Assembly (NCBI GenBank): GCA_003427395.1
Contig: BFEA01000032.1
Span: forward strand, 2,182,030 to 2,246,029
From: Chara braunii
Lineage: Eukaryota; Streptophyta; Charophyceae; Charales; Characeae
Direction of reading: 5' to 3'
DNA length: 64,000 bases
The notes beneath the pieces are model-generated. The model saw only the letters and a program-made list of their open reading frames with translations, was not told where the DNA came from and ran no database searches. Both the position numbers and the translations under genes were made by a program. The first letter of the stretch is position 1, and every line of letters begins with the position of its first letter. Shown piece by piece: positions 1-10,760 of the stretch.

Positions 1-50
1 CCCCCCCACGATCAAGTGTATTATCTGTTCCGGTCAGTTTGGCATAAGGG
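1..50 (+). repeat. Isolated U2 snRNA-like fragment at the left edge
   Basis: A C-run is followed by a sequence matching U2 snRNA from about nt 27, including the stretch that in U2 carries the branch-point recognition sequence (here GTGTATTATCTG). The match stops near position 41. It is the same repeat as the array starting at 1404, separated from it by about 1.35 kb of other DNA, and it suggests the family continues to the left of the window. Confidence 0.7.
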
Positions 51-866
51 GATGGGGGCAGCTCGCGCTCAACTTCATCAACGTGGCGAGCCTTGTACGT
101 CAGAGGCATAGTGGAGGAGGCGTTAAGAAGACTGAGAAACTGAATGATTTCGATGTACTGAATGATTTCAATGTGTCTTTGTTTTTTATTTTTATCCTTT
201 GATTTGGTGCAAATTTTTTTTTGTAAAACACTGAAAGAAATAATAATACTGTGAAACATTGAATAAGCGGACACTGTTTCGTGTCATTCTGGTTTGTCTG
301 TCTCTTTGCCTGTCTGTCCTTTCATTTTTCTTTTCTTCTCTATCTTATTTCTTCGTCTACTTCACGTGCTTACGGTCTTAGTCAATAGTTCTGTGACAAT
401 ATATATCCTGCCTGTGACAAGCGGAAGATCGGGGCCCTCCGATTTTTTGCTGCCCGACGGTCCCGAATCGTGAAGCGTCGCCAGGGCCAGTACAGGTCGC
501 GAACGCCAGTGCCGGCACCCCGCATGGTACCGGGCCTGCGCACCAGAGCCGGTACCATACAAGGTACTGGGCCCCCGCGCTAGCACCGGTACTGTCGGGA
601 CGTTGCCGGGCCAGCGCCAAGCGCCCGCACGAAAGCAACTTTTTCCGATATTGGAGGCGATGCGGGAAAAGCCGCCTCCACACCGCGCCTGCCCTCCAAT
701 CGACTTCGACTTTTCATACCCTCGGCTACAGCGCTCGACTTCGACTGACTTCTACGCTGCTGTGCAGGATTACGACTTCGCTCCACGTTGGACACACGTG
801 GACTCGCACACACGCACGCACACACACGCATGCACACACGCACGCACGGACGAACACACGCACTCA

Positions 867-920
<54 letters not shown>

Positions 921-1312
921 AACGTGGTGAGTCCTTGGCCATCAGTACAGTTCATCTTGGGCGGACTGTCGGGGTTCAACCTCCTGATGAGTCGGTGGAA
1001 GTCCGACGAAACAGTCTGGCTGAGTCATTTTGCGAGTTCTCTATAGCGAACATAACAACACTCACACATACTCAGACTCACCCACACAGAACACACACAC
1101 GCACACACACACACTCACCCAGGACACACCATGTCTACATCCTGAATGGTGGACGCTGAGGCTTCAGCTGTGCAGCGTCAAGGCTTTCGAACGACCGCAC
1201 CTTGATGACTGACGGTAAGTTTGTTATTCGTGTGTTGCTTTCGTTTTTTGTGGTCTTGGAACTATGAGAGAGAGAGAGTGCGTATGTGTCCATGCGCGCG
1301 CGTGTGTGTGTA

Positions 1313-1347
<35 letters not shown>

Positions 1348-1403
1348 CAGAGAGAGAGAGAACCCAACCTAACTGACTATGCGCCTCCTCCCCCCTCCCC
1401 CCC
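51..1403. other. Intergenic, no gene seen; CA microsatellites
   Basis: This stretch has an AT-rich start (120-360), a GC-rich segment (410-720) with several GGTAC-type motifs in both orientations, a long (CA)n tract at 871-917 with CA-rich flanks from 790, and a second CA-rich tract at 1075-1125. Open frames here are short and mostly Thr/His or Cys/Val repeats translated from the microsatellite. A compound (GT)n(GA)n tract lies at about 1306-1360. Confidence 0.6.
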
Positions 1404-1928
1404 CACACGATCAAGTGTACTATCTGCGTCGATCACCCTCCCACCCAAACGATCAAGCGTAGTAACTGATCTGTTCACTTTCATATCTGATCCGTGGTCT
1501 TTCGAGACCTTTTTTATTTAAAAAAAAAAAAAAAAAGCACGCGCGTGCACGAGAGAGAGAGAGAGAGAGCCTAACCTAACTGACTATGCGCCTCCCCCCC
1601 CCGACGATCAAGTGTAGTATCTGCTTCGATCAGTTTCATATCGATCCTCCCCCCCCACACGATCGAGCATAGTATCTGCTCCGTTCAGTTTCATATCTGA
1701 TCCTTGGTCCATCGAGAAGAGAGAGAGAGAGAGAGAACCCAATCACGCTCCGCGCTACCCTTTCCCCTCCAACGATCAAGTGTAGTACCTGCTTCGATCA
1801 GTTTCATATCCGATCCTCTCTCCCCGCACGATCAAGCGTAGTGTCTGCTCCGTTCGGTTTCATATCTGATCCGTCGTCCATGGAGACTTTTCTTTTTTAA
1901 AAGAAGAAAAAGGCAACCGAGCATGCGC

Positions 1929-1966
<38 letters not shown>

Positions 1967-2806
1967 CCGTTGTAACCAACTGCGCGTCCGCCTCCCCCCC
2001 TTCCCCCCCCACGAGCAAGTATAGTATCTGCTGCGATTAGTTCCGTGGTTCATCGAGACGCTTAAAGGGGGGGGGGGGGCGGGGGGGGGAGGGGAAACAA
2101 CCGCGCCCAGGACGCGGGAGAGAGACTAGAGAAAGAGCGAGAGGGAGAGAGATAGAGACCTCAGTCTATGCGCCAGCGCCCCGCGCCCCCCAACGATCAA
2201 GTGTACTATCTGATCCATGGTCCAAAAAAAAACGATGCACGCAAGGCTTGCGAGCGCGTGAGAGAGATAGAGAGAGAGAAACTCGACCATCCCCCCACGA
2301 TCAGTTGTAGTATCTGTTCCGGTCAGTTTCATATCTGATCCGTGGTCGATCAAGACCTTTAAAAAAGAAGGGAAGAAAAAAAAACGGAAAATCCGTTCGC
2401 GCACTGATCAGATAATGGAGAAAAGAAAAAACAAAGGAAGCATGAGCGGTTTCGAAAACAAAAGAAACCTGAAACACAAGCGATTTCGGGAAAAAAAAAT
2501 AAAAAAGCGAAGCGGGCGCGTACGTAGCCGCAAGAGGTCAAACGCAGAGAGAGAGAGAGAGAGGACGGGAAGGCAGGAGAGGGAGGGAGTAGACACGGGC
2601 TTGAGCAGGATGGTCCATCGTGACCAATTAAAAAGAAGAAAAAAAAAAGTGGAAAATCCGCAAGCCTGTGCGCGAACCAGAGAGAGAGAGAGAGTCCATC
2701 ACCATCTTTGTGTGTGTGTGTGTCTGTGTGTGTGAGAGAGAGAGAGAGAGTCCATCACCATCTTTGTGTGTGTGTGTGTGAGAGAGACAGAGTCCATCAC
2801 CATCTT

Positions 2807-2852
<46 letters not shown>

Positions 2853-3504
2853 CTACTTACGACCCCCCCTCTCCCCCATGAAGTGTATTATCTGTCCTGA
2901 CGAGTTTCATATCTGATCAGTGGTTCATCGGGATCATTTAAATTACATAAAAAAAAACTAAAATCCCCACGAGCGCGCGTGCAAATGTGTGTGTGAGAGA
3001 GATAGAGAGAGAGAGTACCTACGACCCCCCCTCTCCCCCACCAAGTGTATTATCTGTCCCGACGAGTTTCATATCTGATCCGTGGTACATCGGGATCAGT
3101 TAAATTAAAAAAAAAAAAAAACTAAAATCCGCACGGGCGCTCGTGCATGTGTGTGTGTATGAGAGAGAGAGAGAGAGAGAGTACCTACGACCCCTCCTCT
3201 CCCCCACCAAGTGTATTATCTGTCCTGATGAGTTTAATATCTGATCCGTGGTCCATCGGTCCATCGGTATCATTCAAATTAAAAAAACAAACCTAAAATC
3301 CGCAGGGGCGCGCGCGCATGTGTGTGTATGAGAGAGAGAGATGGAGAAAGAGTACCTATGATCCCCTCTCTCCCCCAACGAGTGCATTACCTGTCCCGAT
3401 GAGTTTCATATCCGAGCCGTGGTCCATCGGGATCAAGTAAATTAAGAAAAGAAACCTAAAATCCGCACGGGCGCGCACACATGTTTTTGTATGAGAGAGA
3501 GAGA

Positions 3505-3540
<36 letters not shown>

Positions 3541-3766
3541 CTATGACCCCCCCTTCCTCCCCCCAATCATCAAGTGCATTATCTGTTCCAATTCGTTTCA
3601 TATCTGATCCATGGTCCGTTGGCATCCCCCCCCCAGCAAAAAAAAGAATGAAAAACTGCGCACTCAGGTGTGCGCGAGACACACACATACACAGACCCTA
3701 ACTAACCACGCCCGCCCCCCCCCCACCACGACCACAATCAAGTGTATTATCTGTCCACTGCACGTG

Positions 3767-3804
<38 letters not shown>

Positions 3805-4160
3805 TAACTGCGACCCCCTTCCCTCACCCCTCTCCCCCCCCCCCACCAACCACCATCAAGTGTATTATCTGTACCGACGAGTTTCGTAGCTGATCATGGG
3901 AAAAGAAACGAAAAACAGCACGGGTGAGAGAGAGAGAGTCTTAACCAACTACGACCCCCCCCAGCCATTGAGTGTATTATCTATCCGATCAGTTTCATAT
4001 CTGATTCAGGGTCCACTGGGACCATTGAAAAAAACACACAGAAAGGGAAAATCCGCACGCGTGGGCGAGAGAGAGAGAGAGTCGATCAACCCCCCACGAT
4101 AAGGTGTAGTATTTGTTCCGATCAGTTTCATATCTGATCCGTGGTCCATCGAGAAGCAGG
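1404..4160 (+). repeat. Tandem array of U2 snRNA-derived units
   Basis: About 18 copies of a sequence of up to 62 bp closely match U2 snRNA from about nt 25 to 78. Starts are near 1409, 1450, 1605, 1660, 1772, 1826, 2011, 2190, 2297, 2878, 3040, 3205, 3377, 3566, 3731, 3850, 3963 and 4095, plus a remnant near 2608. The best copies contain ATCAAGTGTAGTATCTG, then TCAGTTTCATATCTGAT, then GTGGTCCATCG, as U2 does. All are direct. Linkers repeat in fixed order: A-rich tract, alternating CG/GCGC tract, (GA)n, a TAACTGACTA-like motif, and a C-run. Spacing in the right half is 113-189 bp. The U2 5' stem-loop, Sm site and 3' domain are absent, so no unit can be a working U2. Several copies have internal deletions (2011, 2190, 3731). 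The later units share GTATTA where earlier ones keep GTAGTA, which suggests two subfamilies. Confidence 0.85.
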
Positions 4161-5739
4161 ACCAATTTCGGGGGGAAAAAAAGGAAGTGCGAGTGATTTC
4201 AGGGGCGAAAAAAAGCGAGCGAAGCAGGCGCGTGCATGCATGCAGCCGCAAGGCGGGAGAGAGAGAGAGAGAGATTCCAACTTCTTTGTTTTTCTTGGCG
4301 AACATTCCTTCTTTATTGCGGGAGTAGCCGCAACAGGTCGCCTAGTGATTAAGTTCGAAATACACCCATGCACTGTTGAAATACATACCCAAGCTCGGAT
4401 CCAGATGCATCAGATGAACAGAATAAAGCAATTCTGAGTTACCTGGGGACGGTCAGTTAATTTCAATATCTCAATGCCGTCGCTCTTCTTTGGAACATAC
4501 CCTGCGTTTTGTATTGTGTATAGGTAGCATATTCCAACCCCCACTCATTCCTTCGTGCCTTCAACGTTATATTCCCACTTGGATCCCACCTTTATTCCAC
4601 GTGGTTAAGGTGGCCTTTTTCTACAGGGCGAATGGGACACGCCCACGTTGGTTCCAATACACCAAAGCCTCTTGATAAAGTGGGCCCACTTTGGTCCCAA
4701 TAGACCAATGACACGCCTTTCCCATCAATACAGTGACAATGTACTGCTCCTACTGACGTCCTGGACGCGCACTCTACTTCCTAGCTCCTCTGCATCTAGC
4801 CTATCTTTATGCCAGCAATCTATCCACGTGTCAATCACCCAATGCTGCATGAATTCTGCTGATTGAACAGCCTACCTTCGTCAACACCAGGTACGGGCCT
4901 CATTCTCTTTACCTCCCTTCTCCCTTCCTTCCCGAAGGATCACCGCACGGCAGGCTTATCCTGGCTATGGCTGGTGTGCACCCTCCTCCTGCTCGCTGCC
5001 ACCGCAGCAGCTTCCTCCATGGGCACTGCCTGGCTGTGCTCTCCGGCAGTGTGACCACTCAGCCTCAATGCCCCACTGTGTCTGTCTGGGCGGCCTCATT
5101 GCTTTTGTGCTGGCTGGCGAGGCTGTGGAGGCTGCGCCCAGGCCCAATCCTTTCCCAGTTCCATGTGTCCTGGGCCCCTTTCTGAAGACTGTGTAGGCCC
5201 AGCCTCTGTAACCAATACGTGGGCCCAGGGCAATGCCCGCATGTATGCGTGCGTATACCCACCTACGTGTGCGTACTGGGGTGTGAATGAGGAGAATAAG
5301 AAGGGTAATACTGCAATAGTAATGGTGCTGGGGATAATGAGGATGAGGATGACCCTACTGGCTGCTGTACTGCACGTATGTGTGCGTATAGGTCCCACAA
5401 CGACTCTTGGAGGCCCTTTCAGGACAATCATCGGAGCATTCACCAAGGGTGGTATCGCAAACCCTTGTGTTGGGGTCAGCGGACAACTCTGCAGCGAGCG
5501 CACAAGATCCATCTGCGAGTGCAACGAACTCCAATTTATTGAGCAGGTTGCCGAGATTGCCATCACTGAGACTGCGAAGGCGTCCCACGACTATGAATAG
5601 GCAACAATCAGCTGCAAGACCAGAGAGCAGCACTCAGGAAAGGCAGAAGAGGCGAAAACGTGTTGTGCTTCTCCTGGCTGCTGCAGGTGTTGTTCTGGCA
5701 AATGGAGCGGTCCCGGGGCTTGGCACGAAGATAGCTGCC
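4161..5739. other. Intergenic, no gene recognised
   Basis: There is a short (GA)n at 4256-4275. A perfect 16-bp palindrome, AAAGTGGGCCCACTTT, lies at 4677-4692 inside a segment where ACCAAAG-type and GGTCCCAATAG-type motifs recur. A 145-codon open frame (5163-5600) and a 143-codon one (5407-5838) overlap in different frames. Neither resembles a family I know. The second contains a basic stretch followed by a hydrophobic run and then runs into the tandem repeat that begins at about 5740, so I do not call it a gene. Confidence 0.5.
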
Positions 5740-6770
5740 ACGTGTTTGCTACAGAGCGCACATCTCAAGTTGACACGGAAATGGAGGGGGGCTCCAATGC
5801 CTCACGATGTCCTCGCTAATGCCGAAGATCCGTTGTGAAAGGCGCTAGAGCATCACGAGTCTACTCGCAACGCTGCCACTTGTTTGCTTCAGAGCGCACA
5901 TCTCAAGTCGACGGGGCAATGGAGGGGGTGTCCTATGCCTCATGATGTCCACGCTAATGCCAAAGATCCATTGTGAAAGGTGCCAGAGAGCATCATGAGT
6001 CTATACCTGCAACGTTGAATCACTCCTCTGCCTCCACTTGTTTGCTTCAGAGCGCACATCTCAAGTTGATGCGGAAATGGAGGGGGGGGGTCCAATGCTT
6101 CACGATATCCTTGCGAAGTCTGAAGATCCGTTGTGAAAGGCACTAGAGCATCACAAGTCTACTCGCAACGCTGCCACCGCTTGCTTAAGAGCGCACATCT
6201 CAAGTTGACGCGGAAATGGAGGGGGTGTCCAATGCCTGGTGATGTCCTCGCTAACGCCGAAGATCCGTTGTGAATGGCGCCAGAGCATCAGGAGTCTACT
6301 CGCAACGCTGCCACTTGTTTGCTTCGGAGTGCACATATCGAGTTGATGCGGAAATGGAAGGGGGGTCCAATGCCTCGTGATGTCCTCGCTAATGCCAAAG
6401 ATCCATTGTGAAAGGTTCGCCATAGCATCACAAGTCTACTCGCAACGCTGCCACTTGTTTGCTTCAGAGTGCACATCTCAAGTTGACGCGGAAATGGAGG
6501 GGGATGTCCAATGCCTCGTGATCTCCTCGCTAACGCCGAAGATCCTTTTGTGTGCATGGCGCCAGAGCATCACGAGTCTACTCGCAACGTTGAATCACTC
6601 CTCTGCCTTCGACTTGTTTGCTTCAGAGCGCACATCTCAAGTTGACGTCGAAATGGAGCGAAGGTCCAATGCCTTATGATCACCTCTCTAACGCCGACGA
6701 TCCGTTGTGTGAATGGCACCAGAGCATCACGAGTCTACTCGGGACGTTGAATCACTGCTCTGCCTCCCTC
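5740..6770 (+). repeat. Tandem repeat, about 7 units of 133-158 bp
   Basis: The motif CACATCTCAAGTTGAC recurs near 5760, 5898, 6055, 6196, 6329 (diverged), 6473 and 6631. Each unit continues with a purine-rich GGAAATGGAGGGGG block, a CGATGTCCTCGCTAA-like block, GAAGATCC, a CAGAGCATCACGAGTCTACTCG block and a TTGTTTGCTTC block. Units come in two lengths, about 133-144 and 157-158 bp, the longer carrying an extra GAATCACTCCTCTGCC block. Short open frames on both strands merely read through the units. Confidence 0.85.
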
Positions 6771-7136
6771 TTCTGCAGGCAAATGGTGAGGGGTCATCAT
6801 TCGTTAACACGGTTTCTCTGTAAACTGGGGAAGCTTAACCAGAGGTTAAAATTTATCCATGAGTTTCCCCGACAGTGATGTAAAAGGCGAAACCCCCAGG
6901 GAAGGAAGAAAGAAACATGTGTGTGCACATCACTGGGCATGGTGACTCCTTGATCTCAATGTTCAAGACAAAGAAGATATGTTGTGGAGTGCTCTTTGAT
7001 TTCATCACTCGGCATGGTTTGCACTATGCAGGGACACTGTTAAACGGAGCAGCATGGGCACAGGTCAGTAGATGCATAGTAGTGGACAGGTGGTGGATGT
7101 CTAGTTTGTCTTGTTGAATGCATCTGTGTGATTGGT
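6771..7136. other. No gene seen
   Basis: This is unique-looking sequence between two tandem repeats. It begins with a copy of the CAGGCAAATGG motif that also stands just before the 5740 repeat (near 5694), so the repeat block may be bracketed by this motif. Nothing else is recognised. Confidence 0.4.
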
Positions 7137-7221
7137 GCTATGCAACCAATGAGGTAACGAGGGAGATGGTGTATGGATGCTATGCAACCAATGAGGTGAC
7201 GAGGGAGATGGTGTATGGATA
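7137..7221 (+). repeat. Two-copy tandem duplication, 42-bp unit
   Basis: The unit beginning GCTATGCAACCAATGAGG is present at 7137-7178 and 7179-7221 with one or two differences. Confidence 0.85.
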
Positions 7222-7447
7222 CGTTGTCGGTTGGCAGGAAAGGGCCTTGTGAGTGCTGCAGATTTGATCTTTGATCACCGTTCCTGTTCATCTCTCTGCA
7301 GGCCACCATTTTCTTTCCTTCAGGCATCCTTTTCCACACTATGCCAACTTTCATTTGATTTTCTTTGATTCATATTATTTTCGTTGAGAACGCTCCATTT
7401 TACGGTCGGTCATCTTGACCACTGATTGCATTGAGTTCTCCACTGTG

Positions 7448-7517
7448 TGTGTGTGTGTGTCGAGTACTTGCGCACACACATACGTGTGTGTGTGCATGTG
7501 TGTGAGAGAGAGAGAGA

Positions 7518-7549
<32 letters not shown>

Positions 7550-7563
7550 GTGTGTGTGTGTGT

Positions 7564-7634
<71 letters not shown>
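7448..7634 (+). repeat. Compound (GT)n(GA)n microsatellites
   Basis: Three successive blocks each run from (GT)n into (GA)n. The last is the longest: GT repeats at about 7553-7597, then GA repeats to 7634. The same order recurs at many sites in the window. Confidence 0.9.
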
Positions 7635-7636
<2 letters not shown>

Positions 7637-8001
7637 TTTGTCTTGAGCAGTGAACCTCAAGGATCACTGGCCTTTATCTGTGGCCTTTTGAAAACCAACC
7701 TCACGTTTTTTTTTTTTTTTTCCTTCCATTTTATGTCATGTTTTGCATGTCAGGTCCAAATGACGAGGTACAACAACAGTGGTTACGGGCCCTTTAAAAC
7801 ACTACTACTTTCAGTGACTGCTGCAGTGTGCAAAATGCAGCAAATTCCATGTGCTGGGTGAATGGTTTGTTTGATTTCACTCTTCTGGAGTCTGTTCGCA
7901 AAGGACTTTCTTTTCTCTGCTAGTAACCCCTGGTTCTAAATGATTCGGAACCAAGGGTTGTACATCACAGAAACCAGTGCCAAAAATTCATGTACTCCAT
8001 G

Positions 8002-8005
<4 letters not shown>
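7635..8005. other. No gene seen
   Basis: Unremarkable sequence with a T-run at 7708-7721. No coding or RNA signal is recognised. Confidence 0.4.

Positions 8006-8096
<91 letters not shown>
8006..8096 (+). repeat. Compound (TC)n(AC)n microsatellite
   Basis: A (TC)n tract at 8006-8072 passes directly into (AC)n. Read on the minus strand this is the same (GT)n(GA)n arrangement seen elsewhere. Confidence 0.9.
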
Positions 8097-8225
8097 ATGA
8101 GAGAGAAAATCTGGGGTCTTTTAAAACAACGCACACACACGCAACGGAAGGGCAGAGTTTCCCCAGCCAACGAAAACGTGGAAAGACACACACCAAATTG
8201 CCTGCCCTGCTACTTCTACCCTCTG

Positions 8226-8400
8226 CCTAGACCTACGATGGACTCCAAAGGCAACAACCCAATACTTGTCTGCATCTAGATGGAAACAGGGGGAAAAGGG
8301 GACCTAGACCTATGACACGGACTCCAAAGGCAACAACCCAATACTCGTTTGCATCTAGATGGAAACAGGGGGAAAAGGGGACCTAGACCTATAACAAGGC
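8226..8400 (+). repeat. Tandem duplication, about 78-bp unit, 2.2 copies
   Basis: The unit starting CCTAGACCTA begins at 8226, 8303 and 8382. It contains GACTCCAAAGGCAACAACCC and a GGAAACAGGGGGAAAAGGGG block. The third copy is partial. Confidence 0.85.
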
Positions 8401-8443
8401 AACAGGAAAAGGCCGAATGGCCTAAGGCTACCAAACAGAGGCT

Positions 8444-8556
8444 ACTACAGTCTTCCTCCGAATACAACGTACGGTCATTATAGCTGAATTTAGACTGAAA
8501 GATCCACCAAATTCAGATATATTGACCGTACGTTGTGTTTGGGGTAAGACTGTAGT
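8444..8556. mobile_element. Foldback MITE, copy 1
   Basis: A 113-bp element is almost entirely a hairpin. The left arm (8444-8491) and the right arm (8509-8556) are inverted repeats sharing ACTACAGTCTT at the outer ends and AACGTACGGTC inside, with a core containing TAGACTGAAAGATC. A second copy lies at 33185-33295 with the same arms and core, which shows that it is a family. No coding capacity. I could not define a target-site duplication with confidence. Confidence 0.8.
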
Positions 8557-8822
8557 GACAGACTCAGGGATAAAGTACCATAGGGTGCAGCACTCACAAA
8601 CAAAACACACGAGCTGCAGGTGTCGGGATCAAGTCCCGCAAGGCTCAAAACAAGAAAACGAACTACAAAGCCGAACACTCAGTCCCACTGGGAAACTGTG
8701 ATTTATTGCATACGCACACACGCACAAACACATACGCACACCGTCTGCAATAGAGGTCAAGCTGCTTAGATTTTGGATGTCCTCATGTGGGTGGAAGAGG
8801 GGCTATTGCGGTGGAAATCCAC

Positions 8823-8880
<58 letters not shown>

Positions 8881-9567
8881 AACAAACAAACAAACAAACA
8901 AAATGCAAAAGATGTGTGCAAAAGATGAATGAAAAAGAACTACTCTCATTCCAGTCATCCTATTGGCTACCTCCCCCCACGCCTCAAGATGAAAGATACT
9001 GAAAACGGTAAAAAGTCAAACACAGTAAGAGCAGAAATAAAAGCCCTCAACCCCTGCTCTGCATGCAACGCCTCTTACTCTCCCATTTCTCCTTCTCTTC
9101 CTGCTCCTGCTTGTCCACGCGTGTACATGTTCTGCCATGCCATTCTCAAATGCTTCCGTCGTTTGTTATTCGCACTTCTGCTGATGGTTCCTGTACGTCT
9201 CTTCTTCTCCACGTCCCTCCTCTTGTTCGGTCTCTTATTGCCGTCCTCATCTTGTACCCTTTCTCCTCGTTCAGCATGGCGACGAGGAAAAAACAAACGT
9301 TACACCGTAACGGCATAACTTACCTGCAATTTTCCTCCTGCTACTCTTCCACTTGTCCTCGTATCCACAATGGAAACGGCTACTGTCCATTACTCAGATA
9401 GTTTTCCTCATCTCTGTTGCTCCTCTGTCTACCAAACAGTATTAACTCCTCGGGAAGATGACAGTACCGGAAAATAGAACCATGCCCCACCTTTGTGCAC
9501 CCCTTAGCCCATCGTACTCGTACACATGCGCCAACTGCTCCAATTTCCCATCTCCTGCATCACATTT

Positions 9568-9570
<3 letters not shown>
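8557..9570. other. Intergenic, no gene seen; CA/AAAC microsatellite
   Basis: Contains a (CA)n tract at about 8824-8875 that passes into (AAAC)n to 8901. The stretch 9060-9400 is CT-rich and gives overlapping open frames on both strands (up to 129 codons) that look like composition artefacts. Confidence 0.5.
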
Positions 9571-9643
<73 letters not shown>

Positions 9644-9746
9644 TTTTGTTCCGGCTTTGTCTATAGCATGACTGTGTGTACATGCATGAGAGAGAGAGAG
9701 ATGGGGGGAGAGAAAGAGAGAGGGGGGGGGAGAGAGAGAGAGAGGC
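9571..9746 (+). repeat. (TC)n(TG)n microsatellite and GA/GGGG-rich tract
   Basis: (TC)n at 9571-9613 is followed by (TG)n to 9642, then a purine tract at 9688-9744. Here the order is TC then TG, unlike the common (GT)n(GA)n type. Confidence 0.85.
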
Positions 9747-9941
9747 TGTGCATGCTTGTGGAAGAATGGTCAACACCCACAGATAGGCGTCTCAACACCT
9801 GCGATAGACCAGGCGCAGCAAATCCATTTAGTATGCTGCTGTTTGCAATAGTAGTTCATAATGGGCACTGGCACGTGGCTGCTGCACAGAAATGGGTGAA
9901 GTGTGCCCTGCGCCAAATGAGGTCTTCAATCAGTGGCTGGC

Positions 9942-9960
9942 CTTAAACCACCAGTACACG
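9942..9960 (+). repeat. Terminal-type motif CTTAAACCACCAGTACACG
   Basis: This 19-base motif recurs almost unchanged at 44366-44384 and, shortened, at 49716-49730 and inverted at 50743-50757. A diverged pair flanks 55192-55376. At 9942 and 44366 it is followed by GC-rich sequence including GCGCCAAG. It looks like the end of a dispersed element; no inverted partner was found near this copy. Confidence 0.55.
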
Positions 9961-10225
9961 CAGGCCTGGCGGCCTTCCACTACGCGCCAAGATTTTCCAA
10001 ACCGCCAGTGACACACTTTGTTCCTCCGTTGCCTGGCGCCGCTAGTCCGGAGGGACACACTTAACGCACGCGCAGTGACACGAAGGCACTGGAATGCACC
10101 ATATCACCGGCTGACGTGGATGGCACCCCAATTCAAGCTCTGTAAGAGATCAACCGCAGAGCACGTTGGAATCCGCGTATGTACATCCGTGGTCAGCGCC
10201 CTCTTAACTGTGCACGTGGTGACCT

Positions 10226-10760
10226 GTGTGACGTCACAGGGTTGACGTCGTTGGTGGCTGGCGGGGATTGCCCTTGAGAGCTGAAGTGTGGGTTTTGTGT
10301 GCTCCATTTCAGCAAGGAGAGCACTTTCAATCTGTGCCTTGTTCCATACAATACAAGAGCGTATAGACAAGACAGATTGAGGCCTCAGGGAACTATCTAT
10401 TATGATTGAAGTGAAGTGACTCAAATGACATCAATGGTGTTGACGTCAACATGGGCCAGAGAGGAGTGCCCTTGGAGATTGAGAATGCAGGTATCAATAG
10501 CGTTATAGTTCAGAAAGAGGAAGCAGCATCAGACTAAATCTTCGAGAGGGAGGAGAGTGGAGTAGTAACGAGGAGGGAAGACATAAAGTCGTCGTTGTTG
10601 AAGTTAACAGTGGTTAGGGAGGAATGCCCTTGGAGATTTAGAATATGGATCTCAGGCGCGATACAGCTCAGAAAAGAGGAATCAACATTAGACGAAACTT
10701 GGGAAGAGAGTCGAGTGTGGCGTACAGTTCAGGAATAAGGAATCAACGTTAGTTCAAACT
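10226..10760 (+). repeat. Degenerate tandem repeat, about 3 units
   Basis: A GTTGACGT-type block followed by a GTGCCCTTGGAGATT-type block recurs near 10236, 10438 and 10603. Later units share CAGAAAGAGGAA and GAGGAGAGTGGA blocks. Unit length is roughly 165-200 bp with strong divergence. Confidence 0.6.

Noticed and set aside
1-4160. CRISPR-like array (direct repeats with variable spacers)
   Set aside because: The repeats are U2 snRNA-like, the linkers are themselves repetitive, and the genome is eukaryotic.
1404-4160. Functional tandem U2 snRNA genes
   Set aside because: No unit contains the U2 5' end, Sm site or 3' stem-loops, and I saw no plant snRNA promoter element before any unit.
5407-5838. 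143-codon open frame with a basic then hydrophobic stretch
   Set aside because: No recognisable family, overlaps another frame of equal length, and its end lies in the tandem repeat.
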